A stretch of 14,639 nt of DNA from Parachlorella kessleri (taxonomy: Eukaryota; Chlorophyta; Trebouxiophyceae; Chlorellales; Chlorellaceae): positions 1 through 14,639 of the forward strand of contig BBXU01002013.1 in assembly GCA_001598975.1 (NCBI GenBank), written 5' to 3'. Made by a program: the position numbers and the translations under genes. This document shows positions 6,498-14,639 of this stretch, one piece after another; position 1 is the stretch's first letter, and every line of letters starts with the position of its first letter. The notes beneath the pieces were generated by a model, which saw only the letters and a list, made by a program, of their open reading frames with translations, made no database searches and was not told the DNA's origin.

Positions 6498-8833
6498 GAA
6501 GAGCAGCCACGGCCGCCAGGGAGGCAAAGTCCAGCTGGCGACCAGTCAGCGGGCTTTGGCGAGGCTTCGCTGCAGCAGCAGGGCCCACAGGCGGTGCGGC
6601 AGGGGGCTGACCTGAGTGACGGGCAACTGGGCTCACTCTTGCAGCGGCGCAAACAAGCGCAATCAGTGGAGGCTGAGGATCAGCAGGAAACTGCTGCTGC
6701 TCCTCAGCAGCAAGTGACTCATGTTGATGGGTTCAAACCAGCAGCGTCTCTGGCGGGCAGGCTGAGGGTCATGGTGGCCTCCCTCCCTCCCGCGGTGCTG
6801 GGCGGGATGGAGATAGGCCTCTACAACACACTGGGGACCACAACACAGGCAGTGGGGCTTGCGGTGAGTACGGAGATGAGTGTGTAAAGGCGGGCAAGTG
6901 CGTAGAGGAAAAGGATACCTGGGAGCGACCCTAGCCGTGCTGCTGGCATGTGCTGTGGCATATCTATGCCATACGCCCGCATCTCTGTTCAGCGGGCGGT
7001 ACAGTATGCCCGGACCCAACCCCTCCCCTTACAACCCTTCGCGTGCCCATTGGTTGGCAAGGCAGGACTTTCCATTGCCGGCGGATGCACCCCCCTCCAA
7101 GCTCTCTCCCTCCCCCCTGCCCGTGCCCCAGCCCTCATTCAACAAACAACAGATAAATGTTGCCGCCCTGTTGTGCAGTACACAACAGCAACCCGGGGCT
7201 CCTTGCTCATCCAAGCCACTTCCATCTTCACCCCCATACTGGTGGCAGCGCTGGGGGACGCCCCTCGGCCCTCGGCATGGGCCGGGTCGGTAATCGCTCT
7301 AGCTGGGGCGTTGCTGGTGGCGTCAGAGGGGGCTGGGAGCGGCGGCGGCTTGGCGGGTGGAGGGGAGGGCTCAACAGCCGGGGGGATCTCTCCGCTAGGT
7401 AGGCGGATCTGTGGGCATAGTAAAACCTGGCTTCTCGTTTGCTCCACTTGTGGAACTCACGGCAGCATTACCAGGTGGCTGTACGCTGTTAGACCAGACT
7501 AGGCCAAACTATGCTAGGCTGGGTAGGCGGATATCTCTATCCCAGCTTGACAGGCAGCTGATCCTCGGGTAAACCCACACCATGCCCTCTGTCCTACGCA
7601 TGGCTCGGCATGCTGTCCACATGACACATGCTGTCCATATGCCTATGCAGTCGGCCACCTTTGCTTTGCAGCGGGCAGATGCCACGGCGTAGGACATGCC
7701 AGTGCCCCTCCCCCCCCCCCCACCCACCCCCAACACACACACACACACGAGGCGATCAGCCGAAGTAGTCGCCGCACATGTGGACCTAGGCCCATGGCCT
7801 AGATCCCTGGAACCGAATCCCTTATTTGGTGGATTCTGCCTGCCACTGCCTGCAGGCGGGGACGCCCTCACAATCCTGGCCGCCCTCTGCTACTCCCTGT
7901 CCGTGGTGCGCATTGGCGCCTACGCCAAGCAGGTGGCCCCGCTGCAGCTGGTGAGCATGTATTTGTTGTGGTGTATTCACACATGCAAGCCACTGAGTAT
8001 GAGCATGCACCACCAGCACAATTAATTTGCTTGTGCACTACAGGCCTGCCAACTTGCCAGTCGCGTAAGAGAGGGGTCACTTACTGTTGCAGGCCCTAGG
8101 CAAGTCCGCCATGCTGGCCGTGGTCTCGGCGGCCCTGCTGTCCTGGGAGGCGGCATCGGTGGCGCTGAAAGGGGAGCCCCTGACGCAGCTGTGGCCAAAC
8201 CCTGGTGACCCTGTGGCCTGGGCAGTGGTGGCCTACTCTGCGGTGGGGCCGGGGGCCCTGGCTGCATATTTCCACGTCAAGGTGAGGCGACTAAGCGGCG
8301 ACTAATTGTAGTGGGATGTGTGTTTGCGGGGTGGTTAGAAAGCCGCTGCACTAGTGCACTAGTTGATGGGGCTTCTTGGCACCCCTTGGCGCCAGCTTTT
8401 GAGGGACTCGTATAGGCATGCCCTGGTGTGAGCACGCACCTTGGGCTTTGTCTGAAGCCTCTGCCAGCGGCCACAGCGAGCAGCATGGCCCTACGACTAG
8501 AAACAACAACGCTTATGCTGTCTCTTGCCCGCATGCAAACCTCTAACATAGTCGGTCAACAGCGATTCTGGTCACCATGCTGGCGTGCATGCCGTGCGCT
8601 GCCCATGCTGCCCATGCGGGCGGGCTGACTAATGACTGACCACCGTGGTGCGCATGCTTTGCCTGCAGGGACAGAGCCTGGTGTCTCCCACTGAAGCGCA
8701 GATCCTGTTCTCGACAGTGCCCCTGTGGTCAATCCTGTTCGTCACAGTGGCCCTGGGAGGCGAGGGGGGCGGCCTGTCCACTTGGCTCGGGGGTGGCGCC
8801 ATGGCGGTGGCGGGTGTTGTGGCGGCACTCTAG
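5569..8833 (+). CDS. EamA/DMT-family membrane transporter, probably plastid-targeted
   Basis: Seven exons join in phase to 534 residues: 5569-5748, 5920-6074, 6263-6863, 7179-7398, 7856-7950, 8093-8281 and 8669-8833. All introns are GT-AG. Residues 1-60 are Arg/Ser/Thr-rich, poor in acidic residues until near a VVRAG site, and look like a plastid transit peptide. The first EamA half has FIFLLFVAILWGTYPVALR joined to YAYTLPGGPTPLVLTALRG, typical of plant and algal DMT proteins. The second half has YTTATRGSLLIQ, SIFTPILVAALG, then GDALTILAALCYSLSVVRIG and a final SPTEAQILFSTVPLWS, as in EamA carriers with 2 x 5 helices. An extra hydrophilic loop of about 130 residues (roughly 146-278) holds 11 consecutive Gln. 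The substrate is unknown; members move small metabolites across plastid or other membranes. Start chosen: first ATG in the frame after the non-ATG region (5569). Confidence 0.9.
6462..6494 (+). repeat. CAG microsatellite encoding 11 Gln in the transporter loop
   Basis: Eight CAG, one CAA and two CAG codons lie in frame in the third transporter exon and encode residues 179-189. The repeat is flanked by further Gln-rich and Glu-rich sequence and lies in the loop between predicted membrane helices, so length changes would probably be tolerated. Confidence 0.85.
7709..7748 (+). repeat. Poly-C/CCA and (AC)n microsatellite in a transporter intron
   Basis: A run of C is followed by CCCACC units and then an alternating AC run ending at about 7748, inside the intron 7399-7855. 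This is simple-sequence DNA with no coding role and is likely to be length-polymorphic. Confidence 0.8.
7786..7802 (+). repeat. Short inverted repeat near an intron acceptor
   Basis: CTAGGCC (7786-7792) and GGCCTAG (7796-7802) flank a CAT loop, giving a 7-bp stem 53 bp before the acceptor at 7854-7855. It may fold in the pre-mRNA and could contain or mask a branch region. It could also be chance. Confidence 0.4.
8348..8363 (+). repeat. 8-bp tandem repeat forming a 14-bp palindrome in a transporter intron
   Basis: GCACTAGT occurs twice in tandem (8348-8355 and 8356-8363). ACTAGTGCACTAGT at 8350-8363 is a perfect palindrome. It lies within the intron 8282-8668. No function is evident. Confidence 0.7.
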
Positions 8834-9049
8834 ACCACCTCTCCCCATAGGGGCTACCTCTTCCAGGCCGGGTAGGCCGCCCTTTCTGTCATCCATGCGT
8901 GGCCTGTGGAGGTGGCTGCTTGCCTCCGCCACTGGCGGGGGAGGGGTCCAGCAGTGGTATGCGGAGTTATCCATGAGAGGGCAAGGGACGTTGTCCTAAC
9001 ACGCATGGGGTAATAGGGATGATGTGGCCCATCTCGGAATTGGCTCTGC

Positions 9050-9054
9050 TGTAA
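9050..9054 (+). terminator. Candidate TGTAA poly(A) signal of the transporter gene
   Basis: This is the first TGTAA seen after the stop codon, 217 nt downstream, a usual 3' UTR length for algae. Further TGTAA motifs occur later (around 9315), so the assignment is tentative. Confidence 0.4.
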
Positions 9055-9642
9055 TTGGTAAGAGGCAAGACCCTGGCAGTGCGCAAGTTGACTCCCAAGT
9101 CTTGGGAGAGGATGGGGCTGGTTGCTTGTGCTCTGAGGTGTCAAAGCTGTGGTATGAAGGGCAGACACAAACCCTTATGGCATTTCATCCTCATCTTGTA
9201 TCCTGTCTTCCCGACGGTTGTGCCAGCGGGGAGGAAGACAGGAGGAAACAAGTCTTTTTTCTATGAATTACCCGGGAGGCATAATTCCTTGTTTGGGTCC
9301 CGTAGTAAGTTTTATGTAACAGTCGCAGCATGCTGGTGTATGCCAGCAACTAAAGTAATGGTGAGACACCATAGAGCTGTACAAGGTCCGGAGGGAGCAA
9401 GTGCACCTCTCCCTATCAGACCCAGGTTAGCCCAGGTTGCCCAGGTTGCCAGTTTAGCTCTGCCCACAAGTTATACTAGTTACCCCGGAACCAGGTGGCG
9501 TCCAGCCCTGTCCGCACAGTTCACCCCTACCTCCCATCTATTTAAATTCTCTGCCACCGTCGTCAACAAATACACTCATGCGGCTGGCACCGTGTACCCT
9601 TCTCCCGTAACCTTGCTAGGCACCAAGGCTTACCCAAGAAGT

Positions 9643-9693
9643 TGACAATTGTATAGGCAATTGTACATGACAACTGTATATGACAATTGTACA
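9643..9693 (+). repeat. Four-copy array of a 12-13 bp CAATTG-centred unit
   Basis: Units at 9643-9655, 9656-9667, 9668-9680 and 9681-9693 follow the pattern TGACAATTGTAYA, with GG replacing TGA at the start of unit 2 and CAACTG in unit 3. Three of the four cores contain CAATTG and all contain CANNTG. The unit core ACAATTGT is palindromic in units 1 and 4. The array is about 490 bp before the WD40 gene start. Confidence 0.8.
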
Positions 9694-10184
9694 GGCAAGA
9701 CTCAGGCTCATTCTGCATCCAGCCCTGACAGTTCAATCCAGTCCAGTTCAGCCCAGCTCTACTTCCTGTTCGCACTACCTGCCACCCAAGCTAAGTGTAT
9801 GGGGCAGTCCCGGTGCGAGACACAGCTACAGCAAATCGGTTGTAAGCCTGGCCTTGAGCCTTGGCCTTCCTACTGTGACAAGCTTACGTGGCACATCACA
9901 GGGGGTCTCAAAGATGAGCACGCGCGTAAACGTGCAAATACTTGCTTCTTTTGGGTTTTACTGCGCGGTTTCGAGGGGTGTTGAAGTCTTTGCAAGCGCT
10001 CCAGAGTCCTGGCCACTGCTTGTAAGTTGTACCCAGAAGCCCTTGTTGAGCGCTGAGTGTGCAGAGTAGGTTCAGCCTTGTGAGGTAGTCGCAACCTTGT
10101 TCTTGGACGTCGTCGCGCACACCCGCAGTCGAGACTTGCCAACGTGGACCAACAGGCTCCTGTTGGACAGAGGGGAGCAGCAGC

Positions 10185-13066
10185 ATGACTGCAAAAAGGG
10201 AAAGTGACCTTGACAGCCTGGCCTGGTTTGGCGGAACGCTGGGTGAGTGGGGAGCTGGCCTCCTCTTCCTTGGATCATGGTGACACATGGGGCAAGGGAA
10301 GCAAGCAGGGTGTGTGGCAGGAGAGCCCGGACAGGCGATGGTGTGCAGTGTGGGAGTTGAGGCTTGTGCTTTCCCTTGTTTTCTTAGATCAACCCAGGTA
10401 TATATAGTTTGTTGAGAACCTGTCTTGGCTGCGCTGCAGGGCGGACCAGCACTATCCAGCACTGGCAGCTGAGGGACCTGCTGCACTGCCCAGACAAGGA
10501 CGGGGAGCTGTTCTGCGTGCACCGCAACCGCACACTACGCTATGACGTCAACAACGACAGGGTAAGGCTGGCTTTGCCCCTGCTGACTCTGCCCCTGCTG
10601 GTGGCGTGCTGTTGGTGGAGTTGTTTGTTTGCCTGGTCTCCCCGACTGATGCCTGCGACGTGCAACCCTACCTTAGGCTGCTTCCAAAAGAGTTCTGGTT
10701 GGAGCCCTCGACGGCAGCCAGTGGAGTGTGCAGTGCAGTGACCCCAAGTGGGTGTCATCATGTTTGCTGACCATATCTCATGCCGTCTAGTAGTCCCGAC
10801 TTGGCTCTGTCGCCTGTGTTGGTGGCCTGCAGAGTAGCGTGGTGCAGGAGCTGGCATTTGAGCCCACAAGCATGACCGTCAGCCATGGTTTTGTGGCAGC
10901 AGGCGGTCAAAACAGCCAGGTGCGCTGACCTGGGGTTGTTCCAGGGTGCACTGCCACTGACAAGGGCAATGTGAGGGGTGGCTGGCGCAGCCGCAGCTCG
11001 CGCTCATCATCCAGAAGGGGCATGGAAGGGACTTAGATGCCTTGCCGAAGGCTCTCCTCTTCCTTTCCTTGAGGGTCTCTAAGACATTCTGTCAAAATTC
11101 GATGTCCGTGCCCCTGCTTGGTGCAGCTGGATGTGAGGAGCCTGGGCACGGGGGAGGTGGTCTACAAGGGCCACTGCGGCGGCTCTGTGAACAACGCGCT
11201 GCATATAGCGCGGGACGCCAGTCACCATGTGAGCCAGTAACATACCCACCCCAGGGTTTCCTTACCTCCTTACTTTATTGTGTTGCTTAGTCGATCAGTG
11301 CTGCCCTCACTGCGCTGCATCGCAAGGTTTGGGGATGTGGCAAGCCCTAGCTGAGCGCAGCAGGCTCTGTGTGGTCGCCCACCCAGCGCCCAGCCCATGG
11401 TGTGCCACCGGGCCTGTCGGGGTCAGATCTGTGGCGCCCCAAAGCGCTGGTCACATCCACAAATGTGATGCCGGCCAGGCGCACAACCCAACCTTGGAGT
11501 AACTGTATCATTTTGTACCATTTCGCTGGCCCGTTTCATCCAACTCAAAATGCCCTGCTGCCCCCTGTCCTACCCCCGCCATGCAGCTGCGGCTCTTTAT
11601 CAGCAACAACGATGACACGGTCAAGGTGTACAGCCTTGCCTCTGGCACGCTGGTGACCCTGGTGCGCTGCCCCGTGGCCATCAACTACTGCAGCCTGTCG
11701 CCCTCCGGCCGCTACCTGGTCTGCGTGGGCGACAACCGCCACACATACTTGTACGAGTCCACACCCACAGGTGAGCTGGCGGCTGCCAGCTCAGCAGGGG
11801 CAGGATCCGATCCCACAGGCAGGATCACCTGGGATGCCCTGTCAGCGAATCCCTTGGTGCTGCGCGTACAGCCTTGCTACTCTGCTAGCCGTGAGCACCT
11901 CCTTGCATGCGACTGATCCTCAAAGCTTGCACTCTCCCTGCAGCGCATGCCTACTCTCCTGTGCGGCACCGGATCATGGCCCCGACTGTCCAGTATCGCG
12001 CCTGTCTTGCAGGGTACCGCCAGTCCAAGGTCTTCACAGAAGCCTGCGATGCCGGCATGTGCTGCGACTGGTCGCCCTCCGGGGCTCTTTTTGCGGCCGT
12101 GTTCCAGGACGGGGTGGCAGCGGTGTGGGACCACCGTAGCTCTCGGCTGGTTGCCAAGCTGCAGCAGGGCTCAGCGTGCCGCAACGTGAAGTTTGCGCCT
12201 GCCCCGCTGGACCTGCTGGCGTTTTCGGAGCACAAGGGGCGGGCCCACCTCCTGGACATGCGTGTCTGGGGCCAGCAGCAGCAGGTGCGGCAGACCGGTG
12301 CCGGGAGACTGTCTAGGTGGAATCTACCATATCTAACCCTGGACCAGTGCTGCGCGTTGGCCCCGTTTCCCGTGCCGGGGCCTTTTGTGAGCTCCCTGGA
12401 GTTTCGATTGCGGTGCGGGGCAATGAACAGCGCATGCCATGGTGGGTCGTGGCAGCTGTCTGCCCTCGGTGCGCCTGGTGCGTCAACCACTGGCCTTACC
12501 TGCAGACGGTCGGCACCGTGCTCTCATGTGTGTTGCTTGTTGTTTCACTGCTTGTTTCCCTGTTGTGCTGTCGCAGGTGTTGGAGGTCAGGCAGGCTGGT
12601 GAGCTGGACCTGGACATCTCTGGGCTGGCCTTTGCGCCTAGTGGTCGCAGGTAAGGGGGCAGCCAGGAGTGAGCCTCTGGTGCCAGCAGCAGCTGCCGTC
12701 TGCTAGGAGTGCCGCCTGTATTACTTGCACTACTGGTGCGGGGTGCCAAGGACAAATAGGCGCAGACCGACGGTGCTGGGAGCAAGGGTGTGCTTTGGGG
12801 GGCCCGGTCCGAGTCTGTGTTGCCAGGGGGGCAACCGCTGACCCCTCGGTACGGCTTGTCTGCCTGTCACCAAAGCTGCGGCGTGTGTTTTGCCATGTCT
12901 ACCTTGACTGACTGTCCGCCTTGTACTTAAAGCACTGGTTGAGGTGCCGATGTGGCTGTGCTGCCTCGCCCTGTGCAGGCTGTATGTGGGGACTGAGGAG
13001 GGGATTGCCATGTTTGAAGTGGACACTATGGCACGGCGTGGCTTCCCGCATGCGGAACTGTGCTGA
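10185..13066 (+). CDS. WD40 repeat protein, C2A9.03-like / DUF2415 type, function unknown
   Basis: Eight exons join in phase to 328 residues: 10185-10242, 10440-10561, 10833-10919, 11127-11228, 11587-11770, 12013-12284, 12577-12650 and 12979-13066. The first exon (MTAKRESDLDSLAWFGG) has a GTGAGT donor whose phase fits RTSTIQHWQLRDLL in exon 2, which supports the ATG at 10185. Later landmarks are FCVHRNRTLRYDV, VSHGFVAAGGQNSQLDVRS, FISNNDDTVKVYSL, INYCSLSPSGRYLVCVGDN, CDWSPSGALFAAVFQDG, AAVWDHRSSRL, and a final DISGLAFAPSGRRLYVGTEEGIAMFEVD. The DVRS, VKVYS and AVWD ends and the SPSG turns mark beta-propeller blades. The layout matches fungal and plant WD proteins annotated as C2A9.03-like, and the last 40 residues resemble DUF2415. 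It is probably a soluble protein-interaction scaffold; partner and process are unknown. The stop comes soon after the DUF2415-like segment. Confidence 0.87.
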
Positions 13067-14639
13067 TGGCCAGTCCTGGTGGCTGCCCCCAGCATGAGCC
13101 ACCATCTTGACTTGAGGAGGACATGTGGTTCGCTAAGGGCAAGTGCCAGCGAGGCGCAGCGCGCCTGGCATGGGCTTGTTGCTTCCAGTTGCGTGGCTGG
13201 GGGCGTGCCAATGGGGAGAGCGTGCAGGCAATGCGGCAACATTGCTCTCTGGTGGCATCGTTCGACGGACCCGGGTTGGTTTTGCGTGTTGAACGAATGA
13301 GCGCATACAGAGCGAGTGGTACTATGTAGCCAGCCTAGGGTAGCCCTTGTTTGTATACTGGCGGGGATGGCGTGAATCATCTTCTGGTGCAAATGGCTGT
13401 GCATGTGTTGGCCCTTCTGGGAGTGTGTGCATGCAGATGATCTGCTCTGCGCTTGACCATGCTGCATTGTCAAGCCCTGCCTTGAATGAACTCCGTCTGT
13501 ATCTGTTGAACCCAAGGTAGAGCCTGTCCCTGGGCTGATAGTTGCTGCGATTTTCGATATTGGGGTCGCTCAAGTTGAGGTCGCAGCCTTATGCCTTGTG
13601 GGGAAGTGGGAATCCTGCTGTGCTTGCTTTTCTCCTGACGATATGTAGCTAGCATCAGTGCACCGTACAACCCCTGCAGCCGAGTGCTGTATCTTATTAC
13701 TTGCGGCCAAATGCATGCGTGTACCTTGGTTGGTGTGTGCCGACGGTGTGACGCCTAGTAGGGACCATGCGTCGTGGGCACCCTCTGTGATGTTTTGCTT
13801 GGTAGCAGTTCTACCTGCTTACTGCACTATTTGGGGTGTCATGCAGGTGTGACTTGCAGGGGGACCACTGCCCAGTTTTCACAGTATGATGGTTTCTCTG
13901 GACAGTTTTTCACCCAGGTTTTGCTTTTACAGACAAGACACCTGCCACATCACTGTGACCCTGTAACTTGCATTGAGAGCGACGGGAAGGGATAGGCTGA
14001 CCAAGAAGAAGACTTATATACTTGTAAGAAAAACGGGCTAAAGAAGTACAGCTTGACCCTGTGAAAATAGCAAGAGCCGGAGCCCCTGCAAAAACTCAGC
14101 GCTCGTTGGGAGCCCTAATAATGCGTACATGGAGGAAGAGTCGGTACTATGAACTGCAATTGAGCGGTAATACAAGGCAAGAAAGAGAGTAATGTCATGT
14201 CAACCCGGTATTTGAAGGAACTGCCACCCAAAAGAATGGTCCTAGTCCACAATATTGTTACACTTGAAGAGAGGGCACGTCTGGCAAGCCTTGGCAGTCT
14301 CAGCCCAGACTTGCCTACAAAGAAAATATCCTCTAGATTACAATTACGTGGTGCAATTAACAAGTAGCACCAGATTACACAAACGCCACTGCTGCCACAT
14401 ACCCCAAGGCCACCCGCATTTGGGATAGCTGCTACATCATGGTGCTGTGCCGTCTTCTCAGTGACACGCCTCGGAAGGTGGCGGCAGGCCGCGCAGTAAG
14501 TGGGCCTTTCGACGCTGCACCAGAGCCGCTGCCCACCGCGGGCCCTTGCAGCTTGCACAGACTGCCTTCCTAGCACTCATTTCTAGCTTGCCCAGCTAAT
14601 TGAGCAAGGGAACCCTGCCTGACCCCTGCAGCCCAGCTG
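13067..14639. other. WD40 3' UTR and flank, possibly reaching the end of a convergent gene
   Basis: No + strand protein was recognised. On the minus strand, several TGTAA motifs (seen as TTACA at about 14258, 14338 and 14374 on the + strand) and a CTGCAG acceptor-like site near 14631-14626 would fit the 3' end of a gene entering from the right. One minus frame after that site, VRQGSLAQLAGQARNEC, ends quickly at a stop. The longest minus frame (14115-14576) crosses those TGTAA motifs and has no family resemblance. Convergent transcription is only a suggestion. Confidence 0.3.
14023..14027 (+). terminator. Candidate TGTAA poly(A) signal of the WD40 gene
   Basis: TGTAA followed by an A-rich stretch lies about 960 nt after the stop; another TGTAA is at 13962-13966. 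Either would give a long 3' UTR, which is common in green algae. Transcript data are absent. Confidence 0.3.

Larger units (their letters stand above)
8834..10184. other. Intergenic region between the transporter and the WD40 gene
   Basis: About 1.35 kb. It starts with the transporter 3' UTR (TGTAA at 9050-9054) and ends with the WD40 gene promoter and 5' UTR. It includes tandem CCCAGGTTGC-type units near 9420-9450, the CAATTG-unit array at 9643-9693, and CCAGT/CAGTTCA-type low-complexity sequence near 9727-9757. The longest frames have non-ATG starts and no recognisable family. Confidence 0.5.

Noticed and set aside
6948..7178. Open frame continuing upstream of transporter exon 4
   Set aside because: The exon 3 donor GTGAGT at 6864 and acceptor CAG at 7176-7178 join in phase to restore the EamA pattern, so this stretch is intron.
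9055..9645. A 196-codon open frame on the + strand
   Set aside because: It begins at a TTG, has no recognisable domain, crosses the candidate transporter 3' UTR and low-complexity CCAGGTTGC repeats, and shows no splice-consistent partner.
12730..13515. A 261-codon minus-strand frame over the end of the WD40 gene
   Set aside because: It overlaps the strongly supported last WD40 exon in antisense and has a Ser/His/Thr/Gln-rich composition typical of a shadow frame.
14115..14576. A 153-codon open frame on the minus strand
   Set aside because: Composition is irregular (Cys/Arg-rich, then Leu/Ser-rich), no family is recognised, and several minus-strand TGTAA motifs fall inside it, suggesting it is UTR or noncoding.

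Overview
The window looks like nuclear DNA of a eukaryote, most likely a green alga (Chlorophyta). The genes are split by many short GT-AG introns of about 140-570 bp. CAG runs are common in exons, the base composition is moderately GC-rich with pyrimidine/CA-rich intron ends, and the TGTAA motif used as an algal poly(A) signal follows several genes. The proteins resemble plant or algal families, and one carries a plastid-transit-like N-terminus. Nothing looks prokaryotic, viral or organellar. Species cannot be assigned from the sequence alone.

Four protein-coding genes lie head to tail on the + strand, and I rebuilt each by joining exons whose splice phases match exactly. (1) 144-2470 is the 3' part of an SNM1/PSO2-type DNA cross-link repair nuclease. 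The metal-binding start of the enzyme lies upstream of the window. It has an unusual long C-terminal tail ending in a perfect PCNA-interacting (PIP) box, preceded by a SUMO-interaction-like motif. (2) 3201-4127 is a complete three-exon secreted ML-domain (NPC2-like, plant PG/PI-transfer type) lipid-binding protein. (3) 5569-8833 is a complete seven-exon EamA/DMT-family membrane transporter, probably of the plastid envelope, with a large poly-Q-containing loop. (4) 10185-13066 is a complete eight-exon WD40 protein of the C2A9.03-like/DUF2415 type, function unknown.

Intergenic stretches are 2471-3200, 4128-5568, 8834-10184 and 13067-14639. The second holds a 2 x 30 bp hairpin-forming tandem repeat and a weak minus-strand coding candidate. 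The third holds a four-copy array of a 12-13 bp CAATTG-centred unit. The last may contain the 3' end of a convergent minus-strand gene.

The four genes do not form an obvious pathway: DNA repair, lipid binding, plastid transport and a WD40 scaffold are simply neighbours. The most interesting observations are the C-terminal PCNA/SUMO-type tail of the nuclease and a decayed partial copy of its last exon lying about 100 bp upstream in the intron. No clear sign of a novel multi-gene system was seen.
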